DNA from: Peptoniphilus sp. BV3C26 | GTDB taxonomy: Bacteria; Bacillota; Clostridia; Tissierellales; Peptoniphilaceae | DNA length: 64,000 nt | Reading direction: 5' to 3' | Assembly: GCF_000478985.1 (NCBI RefSeq) | Contig: NZ_AWXB01000015.1 | Location: 1 to 64,000, forward strand | Shown: positions 16,151 to 26,955 of the stretch, one piece after another | How the letters are laid out: each line of letters begins with the position of its first letter | Position numbering within the stretch: position 1 is the stretch's first letter | Program-made: the position numbers and the translations under genes | The notes under the pieces: generated by a model | Databases searched by the model: none | Seen by the model: the letters and a program-made list of their open reading frames with translations, nothing else | Told to the model about the DNA's origin: nothing

Positions 16151-18041
16151 TTTCTCTTCTCATTTTTTCAAGTCCTATTAAAAGCACATTTATATCGGCA
16201 GGGGATACACCTGTGATTCTTGCGGCTTGAGCTATACTTTCCGGCCTTATTTTTGATAGTTTTTCTATGGCTTCAAGTCTTAGTCCTTGAATTTTTTTGT
16301 AGTCCAAATTTTTATCAAGTTTTTTGCCTTCCAATTTTTTAAATTGATTTATTTGTTGGGCTTGTTTTTTAATGTAGCCTTCATATTTTATTTCTATTTG
16401 AACTTCTTCTATAATGTCGTCTCTTAATTCTTGTCTTTCTGGATCTAAGGCTGCAAGTTTTTTATAGTCCAATTCCGGTCTTCTTATGAGCTCTTCAAGG
16501 CTTAAGACGGTTTTTATAGGAGTTGAACCTAAGCTTTCAATTATCTTGTTATTTTTTTCATTTGGATTTATTTTTACTTCCTTAATCCTTTTAAGTTCTC
16601 TTTCTATATTTTCTTTTCTATAAAGATATCTTTCATACTTTTCAGGACTTACAAGACCTATTTTATATCCCTTTTCAGTCAGTCTTAAATCTGCATTGTC
16701 TTGACGAAGGGTAAGGCGATATTCAGCTCTTGCAGTCATCATCCTATAGGGCTCTTTTGTTCCTTTTGTTACAAGGTCATCTATTAATACTCCTATATAG
16801 GCTTCACTTCTATTTAAGATTAAAGGTTCTTTTTCCTTAACTTTTAAAGCTGCATTTATACCTGCAATAAGTCCTTGGGCTGCTGCTTCTTCATAGCCAC
16901 TTGAACCATTTATTTGACCGGCAAAGAATAGGCCACTTATATCCATGTGTTCCAATGAACGGTCTATAACTGTTGCATCTATTGCATCATATTCTATGGC
17001 ATAGGCACTTCTCATAATTTTTGCATTTTCAAGACCTAAGATATGTTTATAAAATTCAACTTGCACTTCTTCAGGTAGGGAAGAGCTTACTCCTTGAATA
17101 TACATTTCATCTGTTGAAAGTCCTTCCGGCTCAATGAAAACTTGGTGAGATTTTTTATCCTTAAATCTCATTACCTTATCTTCAATAGAAGGGCAGTATC
17201 TTGGTCCTGTACCTTCAATATCTCCTAAATAAAGGGCACTTCTCATAATGTTGTCCCTTATAATTTCATGGCACTTTTCCGTTGTATAAGTTAAGTGACA
17301 ATCTATTTGGTCTATGGTCATGTCCTTATCTATATTATCAAAGGAAAAGGGAACTATTTTTTCATCACCCTTTTGTACTTCCATATTGGAAAAATCTATG
17401 GAAGATTTTAAAACTCTTGCAGGAGTTCCCGTTTTAAGTCTCATTAGGCTAAGGCCCAAATCCCTTAGGGAAGAGGAGAGTTCATTTGCCGGTTGAAATC
17501 CGTCTGGCCCTGCAGGATAATTTACTTCGCCCATAAAAACTCTGCCCTTTAAATAAGTTCCTGTTGCCACAACTACAGCCTTGGCACCGTAAATTGCCCC
17601 TGTTTTTGTTAAAACTCTCTTAACTTTTTTATCTTCAACAATTATTTTTACAGCCTCTCCTTGACGTAAATCCAAGTTTTCTGTCTCTTCAATAACTTTT
17701 TTCATGGAGTCGTGATATTTTCTCTTATCTGCCTGAGCTCTTAAACTGTGAACTGCTGGGCCCTTTGAAGTGTTAAGCATCCTTGACTGAATAAAAGTCC
17801 TGTCAATATTTCTTGCCATTTCACCACCAAGGGCATCAATTTCTCTAACTAAATGGCCCTTTCCAGTGCCTCCTACATTGGGATTGCAGCTCATTGCAAC
17901 AACTGAATCCAAATCAATTGTAAGAAGTAAAGTTTTAAGGCCCATCCTTGCAGAGGCAAGACCCGCTTCACTTCCTGCGTGTCCTGCTCCTATTACAACA
18001 ACATCATATGATTTTGCTTTATATTCTCTAACTTCCGCCAT
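16140..18041 (-). CDS. mnmG: tRNA uridine-34 5-carboxymethylaminomethyl modification enzyme MnmG
   Basis: 633 aa, typical for MnmG (GidA). The N-terminal FAD motif [19 protein letters not shown] and the [20 protein letters not shown] block are present; the middle holds the NADH-binding insertion, and the C-terminal helical domain binds MnmE. With MnmE it makes cmnm5U at the wobble position of tRNAs. It follows mnmE by 8 bp and overlaps rsmG. No anomaly seen. Confidence 0.97.
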   Translation of the reverse strand: MAEVREYKAKSYDVVVIGAGHAGSEAGLASARMGLKTLLLTIDLDSVVAMSCNPNVGGTGKGHLVREIDALGGEMARNIDRTFIQSRMLNTSKGPAVHSLRAQADKRKYHDSMKKVIEETENLDLRQGEAVKIIVEDKKVKRVLTKTGAIYGAKAVVVATGTYLKGRVFMGEVNYPAGPDGFQPANELSSSLRDLGLSLMRLKTGTPARVLKSSIDFSNMEVQKGDEKIVPFSFDNIDKDMTIDQIDCHLTYTTEKCHEIIRDNIMRSALYLGDIEGTGPRYCPSIEDKVMRFKDKKSHQVFIEPEGLSTDEMYIQGVSSSLPEEVQVEFYKHILGLENAKIMRSAYAIEYDAIDATVIDRSLEHMDISGLFFAGQINGSSGYEEAAAQGLIAGINAALKVKEKEPLILNRSEAYIGVLIDDLVTKGTKEPYRMMTARAEYRLTLRQDNADLRLTEKGYKIGLVSPEKYERYLYRKENIERELKRIKEVKINPNEKNNKIIESLGSTPIKTVLSLEELIRRPELDYKKLAALDPERQELRDDIIEEVQIEIKYEGYIKKQAQQINQFKKLEGKKLDKNLDYKKIQGLRLEAIEKLSKIRPESIAQAARITGVSPADINVLLIGLEKMRRENEI

Positions 18042-18049
18042 ATCTACCT

Positions 18050-19420
18050 CTATTTACCAATACAAAATTCTTTAAAGACCTTATCCAGAATATCTTCCGT
18101 ACTAGTTTCTCCTGTAATAAGTCCCAGCTCATTTAAAGCCTGTCTTAAATCAACTTCAATTAAATCTAAAAATTCCTGACGTTTAATACCGTCAATAACT
18201 GATTCCATTGAACTATAAGCATCTTTTAAAGCTCTTACGTGCCTTAAATTATTTACATAAAAATCTTCTTTGCCAACAATTTGGCCTTGAAAAAACATCT
18301 CCACAATTTTATTTTCAATTTCTTCAATAGAACCCTCTAAAATGGAAACGCTCATATATTTCTTATCCTTTAAGAGGTCTTTAATTTCCTCATCTGAAAC
18401 TTTTCTTTTTAAATCACTTTTATTTAAAAGAATAAGGGTCTTTTTATTGTCAAGAAGTTTTATAATTTCTCTATCATCATCATTAAAAGGCTGAGAAGGA
18501 TCTAAAAGGGCAATAATAAGATCAGCATCTTCAATAGATTTTTTTGCTCTTTCAACTCCAATTTGTTCAACCTTATCATCAGTTTCTCTAATGCCTGCAG
18601 TATCCGTTATCTTTAATAAAATTCCATCAAGATTAATATAATCTTCAATAATATCCCTTGTAGTGCCGGGAATATCAGTAACAATAGCTCTTTCATACTT
18701 GAGCATGGCATTTAATAAACTGGATTTTCCAACATTGGGCTTGCCTAAAATAACTGTATTTATTCCATCACGAATAAGCCTTCCCCTGTCAGAACCTGAA
18801 ATTAATTTAAAAAGATCATCTTTAACTTCAAAAGCATCTTCAAGTAAAGATTCATACTGAGCTTCTACAATTTCATCTTCGGGAAAATCAATATTTGCAA
18901 CAATAAGAGAAATCATAGCCATAATTTTTTCACGAATAAGAGAAATAAGTCCCGTAAGCCTTCCTTCCAATTGCTTTACCGATTGCTCATAAGAAGAATC
19001 CGTCTTTGCCTTTATAAGGTCAATAACAGCCTCTGCCTGGGATAAATCCAATCTTCCGTTTAAGAAAGCTCTCTTTGTAAATTCACCTTTTTCCGCAAGC
19101 CTTGCACCCTTATCTATAATTAAGTTTAAAATTTTTCTTACGGATATAATTCCCCCGTGACAATATATTTCCACAAGATCTTCACGAGTGTAGGTGTAGG
19201 GCTTTAACATTTTTACAATTAAAACTTCATCAATAACCCTATTTCCGTCAACAATGTGTCCATAAGATAAAAATCTGTTTTTTATATCTGTCAGAGAAAT
19301 ATTTCTTTTTGATCTAAAAATTTTTTCTGCAATTTCAATACTCAAGGGTCCGCTCATTCTAACTATGCCTATTCCAGCCTCACCCGTTGCACTTGATATT
19401 GCACATATTGTATCAACCAT
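18050..19420 (-). CDS. mnmE: tRNA modification GTPase MnmE
   Basis: 456 aa. The N-terminal tetrahydrofolate-binding domain (about 1-118) begins [23 protein letters not shown] helical domain carries an inserted G domain with GKPNVGKSS (G1), DIPGTTRD (G2/G3 region), DTAGIR and NKSD. It ends in the invariant C-terminal CIGK motif with the catalytic cysteine. It is the partner of MnmG in wobble-uridine modification. First gene of its operon, divergent from nrdA across 161 bp of AT-rich sequence in which I see no clear operator. Confidence 0.97.
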   Translation of the reverse strand: MVDTICAISSATGEAGIGIVRMSGPLSIEIAEKIFRSKRNISLTDIKNRFLSYGHIVDGNRVIDEVLIVKMLKPYTYTREDLVEIYCHGGIISVRKILNLIIDKGARLAEKGEFTKRAFLNGRLDLSQAEAVIDLIKAKTDSSYEQSVKQLEGRLTGLISLIREKIMAMISLIVANIDFPEDEIVEAQYESLLEDAFEVKDDLFKLISGSDRGRLIRDGINTVILGKPNVGKSSLLNAMLKYERAIVTDIPGTTRDIIEDYINLDGILLKITDTAGIRETDDKVEQIGVERAKKSIEDADLIIALLDPSQPFNDDDREIIKLLDNKKTLILLNKSDLKRKVSDEEIKDLLKDKKYMSVSILEGSIEEIENKIVEMFFQGQIVGKEDFYVNNLRHVRALKDAYSSMESVIDGIKRQEFLDLIEVDLRQALNELGLITGETSTEDILDKVFKEFCIGK

Positions 19421-19581
19421 ATTTCACCTCTTTATCATTATATCAATAAAACTTTTTTAAATTATATAATTATTTCGCCAAAAATCATAATAAATTCTCC
19501 ACTTAAAGTCAATTAATGTTAATATATAGTATGTAAACAAAATTTTTTTAATTTAAAAATACAAGATATGGGAAGGTAGAA

Positions 19582-22101
19582 ATGAAAATAAAAAAGCGAA
19601 ACGGTAGAACCGTTGATTTTAATTTGGAAAAAATAGTTATAGCCATTAAAAAAAGTTTTATAAGTATTAATAAAAACTTTGAAGATTCCGAAATTTTAAA
19701 AATGGCTGAAGAAGTTAAAAGTCAAATTGAAAAAGACTACAATCCGGAAAAACTTCCCACAGTGGAGCAAATTCAAGATTTAGTTGAACTTACCCTTATT
19801 GAACACAAATATATTGACGTTGTAAAATCCTACATCACTTACAGGGCTAAACATTCTCAAGATCGTATGGTTGTTGAAGGATTTAAGGAATATATAAAAG
19901 ATGAAAAACTTTTAAATATAATAAGGAAGCTTCGTGATGATTTTGATGGAAGTTTATATAAAATTGAAGCCCTATTTTTAAAATTTAAAAGTTTTTGCAA
20001 GCCCAATATGGAAAAAAATGAAATCAGAAATATTTTAATTAAGGCTGCTGCAGAACTTACAACAAAAGAAGCTCCAAAATGGGAATATATAGCGGGAAGA
20101 TTTTATCGCTACGACTTGGAAAAGAAAATCATAGAAACTTATGATGGCAAAGATTTTTATGAAAAAATTAAATTTTTAACAGAAAAAAATCTCTACGGAA
20201 AATATATTTTGGAAAACTACAGCGAAGAAGAAATAAAAGAATTGGAAAAAGTCATGGATCCTAAAAGGGACAGACTCTTAACCTATTCTTCCATAGACCT
20301 TTTGGCAAAGAGATATTTAATAAGAAGCCATGACATGAAAATATTAGAAAGACCCCAGGAAATGTTTATGGGCATTGCCATGCACTTGGCTCTTCCAGAA
20401 AAAGAAAACAAACTTAAATGGGCAAAGAGGATTTATGATGTTCTTTCTTCTTTAAAAGTTACAGTGGCAACTCCCACTATGAACAATGCAAGAAAGCCCT
20501 TCCATCAACTTAGCTCATGCTTTATAGATACAGTACCCGATACCCTTGATGGAATTTATAGGTCCATAGACAACTTTGCAAAAGTTTCAAAACATGGTGG
20601 AGGAATGGGTCTTTACTTTGGGAAAGTTCGTGCTGCCGGTAGTGATATAAGAGGCTTTAAGGGTGTTGCAGGAGGAGTAATCCGCTGGTTAAAACTTGTA
20701 AATGACACTGCTGTTGCTGTTGATCAATTGGGAGTAAGACAAGGTTCCTGTGCAGTTTACCTTGATGCTTGGCACAAGGACTTGCCGGAATTTTTACAAC
20801 TTCGTACAAATAACGGAGATGACCGAATGAAAACTCATGACATCTTTCCGGCTGTTTCCTATCCAAATTTATTTTTCCGTCTTGCTAAAAATAATATAGA
20901 TGCCGACTGGTATATGTTTGATCCCCATGAAATAATGATAAAAAAAGGTTATTGTCTGGAAGATTTTTATGGGGATGAATGGGAAAAGAAATATTATGAA
21001 TGTGTAAATGACAAAGAAATCTCAAGAAGGGTAATGAGCGTTAAAGATATGGTAAGGCTAATTATAAAATCTTTAACTGAAACAGGAACTCCCTTTGCCT
21101 TTTTTAGAGATAATGTAAATGAAATGAATCCCAATTCTCATAAGGGCATGATTTATTCATCAAATCTTTGCACTGAAATAATGCAAAATATGAGTCCCAT
21201 AGAACTTATTTCTCAAGAAATACAAAGTGAAGAAGGACCTGTTATAGTTACAAAGACAAGACCCGGCGATTTTGTAGTTTGTAACTTGGCAAGTCTTGTC
21301 CTTGGAAATATAAATCTTCACGATGAAAAAGAAGTGGAATATGTAATAGAAACTGCCGTAAGAGGACTTGATAATGTAATAGATTTAAATTATTATCCTC
21401 TTCCTTATGCAAAAATAACAAATCAAAAATATAGGGCAATAGGTCTTGGAACAAGTGGCTACCACCACGCTCTTATAAAGGAAGGCTTCGCTTACAGTGA
21501 TGAAGAAGACCACTATAAATTTGCTGATGAAATTTATGAAAAAATAAATTATTACGCAATAAAATCTTCCATGAAAATTGCAAAAGAAAAGGGTTCCTAT
21601 GAATATTTTAAAGATAGTGATTGGGAAAATGGAAGATATTTTGAAAAGAGAAACTACACCGATGAAAGGTGGACTAAATTAAAAGAAGATGTGAAGTCCT
21701 ACGGCCTTCGTAACGGATATATAATGGCAGTTGCACCTACAGGTTCAACTTCTATAATTGCAGGCACTACAGCAGCGGTAGACCCTCTTATGAAGAGATT
21801 TTTCCTAGAGGAAAAGAAAGGCTCAATAATTCCAAGAGTTGCCCCAGAACTTAATACACAAACTTTCTGGCTCTATGAAAATGCCCATGAAATAGACCAA
21901 TCAATAACAATAAAGGCAACTGGCATAAGACAAAGACACGTTGATCAGGGCCAATCGGTAAACCTATATATAACCAACGAATTTACCATGAGACAAATTT
22001 TAAATCTCTATATCCTTGCCAGTGAATTGGGACTTAAATCAATTTATTATGTAAGAGGAAAATCTCTTGAAGTAGAAGAATGTGAAGTATGTGCATCTTA
22101 A
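19582..22101 (+). CDS. nrdA: Class Ia ribonucleoside-diphosphate reductase, alpha subunit
   Basis: 839 aa. Residues 1-90 form an ATP-cone allosteric domain (KKRNGRTVDFNLEKI). The barrel shows SSCFIDTVPD (redox Cys), KHGGGMGLYFG, and NLCTEI with the radical-site Cys. The C-terminal tail EECEVCAS supplies the CxxC that re-reduces the active site. Length and motifs fit NrdA-type rather than NrdE-type alpha subunits. It reduces nucleoside diphosphates with the NrdB radical. It is coupled to nrdB, whose start follows 11 bp later. It lies between mnmE and rpmH, where many Firmicutes have jag. Confidence 0.93.
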   Translation: MKIKKRNGRTVDFNLEKIVIAIKKSFISINKNFEDSEILKMAEEVKSQIEKDYNPEKLPTVEQIQDLVELTLIEHKYIDVVKSYITYRAKHSQDRMVVEGFKEYIKDEKLLNIIRKLRDDFDGSLYKIEALFLKFKSFCKPNMEKNEIRNILIKAAAELTTKEAPKWEYIAGRFYRYDLEKKIIETYDGKDFYEKIKFLTEKNLYGKYILENYSEEEIKELEKVMDPKRDRLLTYSSIDLLAKRYLIRSHDMKILERPQEMFMGIAMHLALPEKENKLKWAKRIYDVLSSLKVTVATPTMNNARKPFHQLSSCFIDTVPDTLDGIYRSIDNFAKVSKHGGGMGLYFGKVRAAGSDIRGFKGVAGGVIRWLKLVNDTAVAVDQLGVRQGSCAVYLDAWHKDLPEFLQLRTNNGDDRMKTHDIFPAVSYPNLFFRLAKNNIDADWYMFDPHEIMIKKGYCLEDFYGDEWEKKYYECVNDKEISRRVMSVKDMVRLIIKSLTETGTPFAFFRDNVNEMNPNSHKGMIYSSNLCTEIMQNMSPIELISQEIQSEEGPVIVTKTRPGDFVVCNLASLVLGNINLHDEKEVEYVIETAVRGLDNVIDLNYYPLPYAKITNQKYRAIGLGTSGYHHALIKEGFAYSDEEDHYKFADEIYEKINYYAIKSSMKIAKEKGSYEYFKDSDWENGRYFEKRNYTDERWTKLKEDVKSYGLRNGYIMAVAPTGSTSIIAGTTAAVDPLMKRFFLEEKKGSIIPRVAPELNTQTFWLYENAHEIDQSITIKATGIRQRHVDQGQSVNLYITNEFTMRQILNLYILASELGLKSIYYVRGKSLEVEECEVCAS

Positions 22102-22112
22102 AGGAGGAAAAA

Positions 22113-23153
22113 ATGGAACTGAAAAGAAGAGGACTTTTCAATGAAAATGGAGACATTGAACTTTCAAAAAGAAAAATAATTAACGGAAATACCACTAACT
22201 TAAATGATTTTAACAACATAAAATACAAGTGGACCAGCGATTGGTATAGACAAGCCATGAACAACTTTTGGATTCCCGAAGAAATCAATCTTTCAACGGA
22301 CGTTTTAGATTACAGAAAATTAGATCCCTATGAAAAAAAGGCCTATGATAAAATTTTAAGCTTTTTAATTTATCTTGATTCAATACAAACGGCACAACTT
22401 CCAAACTTAGAAGCCTATATAACTGCCAATGAAATCAATCTTTGTCTATCAATACAAGCCTTTCAGGAATCAATACACTCTCAAAGCTATTCCTATATTT
22501 TAGACACCATCTGTTCACCGGAAGAAAGAACGGAAATCTTATACCAATATAAGGACGATAAATTTTTACTTGAAAGAAACAAATATATAACAGACCAATA
22601 TGCAAGTTTCTTAAATGAAAAAAACACAGACACTCTAATGAAGGCAATGATAGCAAATTATATTCTTGAAGGAATTTATTTTTACTCCGGATTTATGTTT
22701 TTCTACAATTTGGGAAGAAATGGAAAGATGCCTGGAACAGTACAGGAAATAAGATATATAAATAGAGATGAAAACACCCACCTTTGGCTTTTTAGATCAA
22801 TAATACTAGATCTTAAAAAAGAAAGCCCTGAACTTTTTACCCAAGAAAAAACTGAAGAATACAGAGCCCTTCTTAAAAAAGGTGTGGAAGAAGAAATAGC
22901 CTGGGGAAAATATGTAATAGGAAATAATATTCAAGGCCTAAACGAAGAAATGGTTGAAGATTATATAAAATACTTAGGCAATTTAAGAGCAAAAAATTTA
23001 GGTCTCGATGCCCTTTATGAAGGCTATGACAAGGAACCAGAAAGCATGAAGTGGGTAAGTCAATATTCTGACATAAACGAAATAAAAACCGACTTCTTTG
23101 AAGCAAAAGTATCAGCTTACTCAAAATCCAGCATAATAGAAGATGACCTATAA
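22113..23153 (+). CDS. nrdB: Class Ia ribonucleotide reductase, beta (radical) subunit
   Basis: 346 aa from the ATG at 22113, chosen because AAGGAGG lies just before it; an upstream in-frame ATG (22089) is inside nrdA and poorly placed. The di-iron ligands are all visible: D89, E119, H122, then E186, E220 and H223. Y126 follows H122 by four residues, as E. coli Y122 follows H118, so a tyrosyl radical enzyme is expected. An oxygen-dependent class Ia enzyme suggests tolerance of some oxygen even if the organism is an anaerobe. A strong terminator follows. Confidence 0.93.
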   Translation: MELKRRGLFNENGDIELSKRKIINGNTTNLNDFNNIKYKWTSDWYRQAMNNFWIPEEINLSTDVLDYRKLDPYEKKAYDKILSFLIYLDSIQTAQLPNLEAYITANEINLCLSIQAFQESIHSQSYSYILDTICSPEERTEILYQYKDDKFLLERNKYITDQYASFLNEKNTDTLMKAMIANYILEGIYFYSGFMFFYNLGRNGKMPGTVQEIRYINRDENTHLWLFRSIILDLKKESPELFTQEKTEEYRALLKKGVEEEIAWGKYVIGNNIQGLNEEMVEDYIKYLGNLRAKNLGLDALYEGYDKEPESMKWVSQYSDINEIKTDFFEAKVSAYSKSSIIEDDL

Positions 23154-23160
23154 TAAAATA

Positions 23161-23197
23161 AAAAAGGTGGAATCAAAAGAGATTCCACCTTTTTTAT
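23161..23197 (+). terminator. Terminator after nrdAB
   Basis: A 14-base stem, AAAAAGGTGGAATC/GATTCCACCTTTTT, with a six-base loop, ending in Ts, immediately past the nrdB stop. Confidence 0.9.
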
Positions 23198-23243
23198 TAA
23201 GGTGACTTTTTATTTTATGAAAAAGTTTTTAATTTAAAATCTT

Positions 23244-24485
23244 TTATTTATTTAGAGATTCTTCATATTTCTTAAAAATTGCATTTAAGATTACTCCCAC
23301 AAGTGCTGCAAGAGAAAGACCGGATATGGAAACAATATCCGTTATTTTTATACCCACATTTATTCCCACATGACCACCTAAACCGAGAATCAATATAGTT
23401 GCCATAACAATTATATTTTTAAGATTAAAGGGCATATGAGAATTTTTAATAGTCTTAACTCCGATTACGGCAATCATAGAGAAGAGAATGACACTTATTC
23501 CGCCCATAACTGCAGTTGGAATAGTTTGTAAAAATCCTCCTATCTTGCCTATACAACCAAGACCTATGGCAAAAACAGCCGCAAGTCTTAAAATACTTGG
23601 ATCATAATTTTTAGTAATTGCTAAAACTCCTGTATTTTCACCGTAAGTTGTATTTGCAGGTCCTCCAACAAATCCTGCAAACATAGTTGCAAGTCCATCT
23701 CCTAAAAGAGTTCTGTTAAGACCCGGATCTTCAATAAAATTTTTCCCTACAACTTGTGAATTTGTAGTTATATCTCCAATATGTTCCATAAATACTGCAA
23801 GAACTACAGGCGCAATTATCATAATAGCTCCAAAGGAAAATTTAGGTAAACTTAATGGAGGTATTGCAAAACTTTCAGCAGTTCTTAAGGGCTCCAAATC
23901 TACAATCCCAAGTTTTAAACTCATTAAATATCCCACAACAACCGCAATTATTATGGAAAGTTGTTTTAAAAAGCCCTTTGCAAATTTATTAAGACAAATG
24001 CAAGTTAAAAAAGTTACTCCAGCTGCAAGATAATTTGAGCTTGCCATACCAATAGCGGTGGGAAGTAAATTAAAACCTATAACAATAACCATGGGACCAA
24101 CTACTTGGGGAGGAAAATATGAAGTTATTTTTCCAACTCCCAGCTTTTTTATTAAAAAAGACATTATTACATACAAAAAGCCTGCCACAATTATGCCTCC
24201 TTGAGCATATGACAGACTTCCGTAAATTTTTGAAACACTTTGAATAACAGGAATGAATGCAAAAGATGAACCTAAAAAAACCGGTACCTTTTTCTTCGTA
24301 CAAAAATGGAAGATTAAAGTACCGATACCCGCACACATTAATGAAGTTGAAACATTAAATCCTGTTAAAAGAGGAACCAAAACAGTTGCACCGAACATTG
24401 CAATCATATGTTGCAAAGCCAAAACAGTCTTTTTAGCAACTTTTAAAGCTTGGAATGAATTTTCTCTTTCAATTGATTTTTCCAT
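23244..24485 (-). CDS. uraA: Uracil permease-like NCS2 transporter
   Basis: 413 aa from the ATG at 24485; a longer form from 24509 would place the ribosome-binding site (AGAAGGAG) inside the coding sequence. It has about fourteen membrane segments and the NCS2 signature GFVGGPANTTYGENTGVLA near residue 290, with LQHMIAMFGATVLVPLLTG at the N-terminus as in UraA. It probably imports uracil by proton symport; xanthine or other nucleobases cannot be excluded. It is monocistronic. No PyrR attenuator was evident upstream. Confidence 0.85.
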   Translation of the reverse strand: MEKSIERENSFQALKVAKKTVLALQHMIAMFGATVLVPLLTGFNVSTSLMCAGIGTLIFHFCTKKKVPVFLGSSFAFIPVIQSVSKIYGSLSYAQGGIIVAGFLYVIMSFLIKKLGVGKITSYFPPQVVGPMVIVIGFNLLPTAIGMASSNYLAAGVTFLTCICLNKFAKGFLKQLSIIIAVVVGYLMSLKLGIVDLEPLRTAESFAIPPLSLPKFSFGAIMIIAPVVLAVFMEHIGDITTNSQVVGKNFIEDPGLNRTLLGDGLATMFAGFVGGPANTTYGENTGVLAITKNYDPSILRLAAVFAIGLGCIGKIGGFLQTIPTAVMGGISVILFSMIAVIGVKTIKNSHMPFNLKNIIVMATILILGLGGHVGINVGIKITDIVSISGLSLAALVGVILNAIFKKYEESLNK

Positions 24486-24601
24486 TATAAATTTTCTCCT
24501 TCTATACATTTTTACTAATTTTACTCTTATAAAATTTTAAAGTCAAGAATATTTTTTAATAAATTTAAATAAATTTTAAGGCTTAAGGTTAAGATAAAAA
24601 C

Positions 24602-24630
24602 TTGACACCGTAGAATTAAATAAATATAAT
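24602..24630 (+). promoter_or_regulatory. Consensus sigma-A promoter of the rpmH operon
   Basis: TTGACA (24602-24607) and TATAAT (24625-24630) are separated by exactly 17 bases, a perfect consensus, with the rpmH start about 27 bp further on. It drives rpmH-rnpA-yidD-yidC-jag. Confidence 0.9.
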
Positions 24631-24656
24631 TCTATGGTGGAGAGGAGGCGATATTT

Positions 24657-24791
24657 GTGAAGAGAACTTTTCAACCGAAAAACAAACAAAGAAAAAGAGA
24701 ACACGGTTTTCGTGCAAGAATGAGAACTAAATCCGGTAGAGCTGTAATTAAAGCGAGAAGAAGAAAGGGAAGAAAGAAACTTTCAGCATAA
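24657..24791 (+). CDS. rpmH: 50S ribosomal protein L34
   Basis: 44 aa, extremely basic: begins [18 protein letters not shown] and ends [11 protein letters not shown], the full L34 pattern. The start is GTG, preceded by GGAGAGGAGGCG. The stop codon overlaps the rnpA start (TAATG). L34 is a structural protein of the large ribosomal subunit. The gene is first in the operon behind a perfect promoter, as usual. Its direction, the same as dnaA, is unusual because in most Firmicutes rpmH and dnaA diverge. Confidence 0.97.
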   Translation: MKRTFQPKNKQRKREHGFRARMRTKSGRAVIKARRRKGRKKLSA

Positions 24792-25114
24792 TGAATGAAA
24801 TTTTAAAAAAGAACAGGGATTTTCAAAAAGTTTATAATAATAAAAATGTAGCCGGCAACAAAATCTATACAATGTTTATTAAAAAAAATAATTTGGACTT
24901 TTCAAGGATTGGATTTACCATAACAAAAAAATTCGGTCATGCAGTTCAAAGAAATAAATATAAAAGAAGACTTAAAATGATTTTAAGAGATTTTGAAATC
25001 GTGCCAGGTTATGACATTGTAATTGTTTTAAAAAAAGATACTTTCGGAGTGAGCTACCAAGATATGAAAAAAAGTTTCGCTCATATTTTAAATAGAAAGA
25101 AGCTGATTAAATGA
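24791..25114 (+). CDS. rnpA: Ribonuclease P protein component
   Basis: 107 aa basic protein. The RNR-type motif is present as KKFGHAVQRNKYKRRLK (about residues 47-63), which contacts the RNase P RNA and pre-tRNA leader. It processes tRNA 5' ends together with the rnpB RNA, which is not in this window. Its ATG overlaps the rpmH stop, and its end overlaps the yidD start by four bases, so translation is coupled. Confidence 0.95.
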   Translation: MNEILKKNRDFQKVYNNKNVAGNKIYTMFIKKNNLDFSRIGFTITKKFGHAVQRNKYKRRLKMILRDFEIVPGYDIVIVLKKDTFGVSYQDMKKSFAHILNRKKLIK

Positions 25115-25326
25115 AACACATTATGATTTTAATAATTAACTTTTATCAAAAAATTATTTCTCCGTACCTGCTTCCAGGTAGGCACTGCAGATTTAATCCC
25201 ACATGTTCCCAATACGCCAAAGAAGCCTATATTAAATATGGCTTTTTCAAAGGGACCTATCTTTCAGTTAAGAGAATTTTAAGATGCAATCCCCTATGTA
25301 AAGGCGGTTATGATCCTCTTCCCTAA
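25111..25326 (+). CDS. yidD: Membrane protein insertion efficiency factor YidD
   Basis: 71 aa. It has the YidD pattern: a short amphipathic N-terminus (INFYQKIISPYLLPG), then CRFNPTCSQYAKEAYIKYG and a C-terminal CNPLCKGGYDPLP with conserved cysteines. It is a peripheral inner-leaflet protein assisting YidC. Start overlaps rnpA (ATGA); yidC follows by 12 bp with its own AGGAGG. Confidence 0.94.
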   Translation: MKHIMILIINFYQKIISPYLLPGRHCRFNPTCSQYAKEAYIKYGFFKGTYLSVKRILRCNPLCKGGYDPLP

Positions 25327-25338
25327 ATAGGAGGAAAT

Positions 25339-26058
25339 ATGTCAGCAATAAGTAGAGTATTAGGTATGTTTTTTAAATTTATTTATGACAGCCTTTCAGG
25401 AATTATGAATGAACCTAAAAGCATATCAATTTTTGCTATTACTATTATTATCTCTACAATAATTTTAAAGATTATAGTTATGCCTATAAGTATTTCTCAA
25501 ATGAAAAACCAAAAGAAAATGGCTGAACTTCAACCTGAACTCCAAAAAATTCAAAAGAAGTACAAGGGAGATCCAAAAACTCTTGCAGCTAAACAACAAC
25601 AGCTTTATAAAGATGCAAACTACAATATGTTAAGCGGTTGTCTTCCCATGGTTATTCAAATGATAATATTATTAGCATTTTATAGGGTCTTTTATGAACC
25701 GGCAAAATATGTTTTTACAGAACCCGGTGCCTATGACCAAATAGCAAAACATTTTTTCTATATTAAAAATATAGATCATCCGGATACAAGTCTAATACTT
25801 CCTGTTGTTGCAGCTTTTGCTACATTTTTGTCTTCGTGGATAATGTCAAATAATCCTGCTACAAAAATGCAACAAACTGAACAATCAAAGTCCATGATGA
25901 ATACTATGAATATTCTTATGCCTATAATGATTTTTTTAATGGGCAGAAGATTTGCAGCGGCTCTTGTATTATACTGGATAGTTTCCAGTTTATTCCAAGT
26001 TTTCCAAACACAAATTCAAAATATAATCATCAAACGTGAAGTGGAGGCTGAACAATGA
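25339..26058 (+). CDS. yidC: Membrane protein insertase YidC (Oxa1 family)
   Basis: 239 aa, the short Gram-positive form without a large periplasmic domain. There are five hydrophobic segments; the first cytoplasmic hairpin is the charged stretch QMKNQKKMAELQPELQKIQKKY. NMLSGCLPMVIQMIILLAFYRVF is the family signature. I see no clear lipobox at the N-terminus, unlike SpoIIIJ. It inserts membrane proteins with or without SecYEG. It ends overlapping jag by four bases. Confidence 0.93.
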   Translation: MSAISRVLGMFFKFIYDSLSGIMNEPKSISIFAITIIISTIILKIIVMPISISQMKNQKKMAELQPELQKIQKKYKGDPKTLAAKQQQLYKDANYNMLSGCLPMVIQMIILLAFYRVFYEPAKYVFTEPGAYDQIAKHFFYIKNIDHPDTSLILPVVAAFATFLSSWIMSNNPATKMQQTEQSKSMMNTMNILMPIMIFLMGRRFAAALVLYWIVSSLFQVFQTQIQNIIIKREVEAEQ

Positions 26059-26933
26059 CTTATGTAATTAAAACCGGAAAAACCGTAGATGAAGCAGTAA
26101 ATGAAGCTCTTAAAGAACTAAAACTTTCTCGTGACAAAGTTAATATTGAAATCCTTCAAGAGGCCTCAAAGGGCTTTTTAGGATTCGGCTCAAAAGATGC
26201 AGCCGTAAAGGTAAGTGAAAAAGAAGATACTAAAGATATTTTAAAAGAAATTTTTAGTTCAGACCTTGAATCAGAAAAGAGCAATAAGGTAAACCTTAAA
26301 AACAAAAAAGAAAACAAAACTGAGGTAAGTAAAAATTCAGAATTTTCTCAAAAAAATCTTATTGAAGATAAAAAAATAGAAGAAAATAAAGAAAAGGCTG
26401 AAGAAAATAAAGTTGAAAAGCTTGAAGAAGATAATTCAGAAGAAGATTCTTACGACTACAGCCTAAACGAAGAAGAATTTAAAAATCTTGCCAAAGAATT
26501 TATAGAAAAAGTTATGACTCCTTTAAATCTTGAATATGAGTTGGAAACATCTCTTGAAGAGAATGTTTTAACTGTAAATATTTTAGGAGACGAGAAAAAA
26601 CTTGGAATTGTAATTGGAAAAAGAGGAGTAACCCTTGATGCAATCCAATATCTTTTAAGTTTAATAATTAATAAACATTCTGACAGATTTGTAAGAGTAA
26701 TAGTAGACTCTTCTGGTTATAGACAAAGAAGAAAACAAACTCTTGAAAGTCTTTCAGAAAGAATGGCAAAAAAAGTTGTAAGAACAAATAGGTCTGTAAA
26801 ACTTGAACCTATGAATGCCCATGAAAGAAAAATAATTCATGAAGCCCTTCAAAATTTTGAAGGAGTTTTAACTCATTCAGAAGGAACAGAACCTTACAGA
26901 AGAATTGTAATTCAAAGAGAAAGAAAATATTAA
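26055..26933 (+). CDS. jag: RNA-binding protein Jag/KhpB
   Basis: 292 aa with the three expected parts. A Jag N-terminal domain (about 1-52) has GFLGFGSKDA. A long acidic, lysine/glutamate-rich linker covers roughly 55-140. A KH-like domain contains GIVIGKRGVTLDAIQYL (about 180-200), followed by an R3H domain ending TEPYRRIVIQRERKY. KhpB pairs with KhpA and affects cell division and sRNA metabolism in streptococci. The acidic linker is longer than in many homologues. A terminator follows. Confidence 0.93.
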   Translation: MTYVIKTGKTVDEAVNEALKELKLSRDKVNIEILQEASKGFLGFGSKDAAVKVSEKEDTKDILKEIFSSDLESEKSNKVNLKNKKENKTEVSKNSEFSQKNLIEDKKIEENKEKAEENKVEKLEEDNSEEDSYDYSLNEEEFKNLAKEFIEKVMTPLNLEYELETSLEENVLTVNILGDEKKLGIVIGKRGVTLDAIQYLLSLIINKHSDRFVRVIVDSSGYRQRRKQTLESLSERMAKKVVRTNRSVKLEPMNAHERKIIHEALQNFEGVLTHSEGTEPYRRIVIQRERKY

Positions 26934-26955
26934 AAATTTAAAAATATTTTAATTT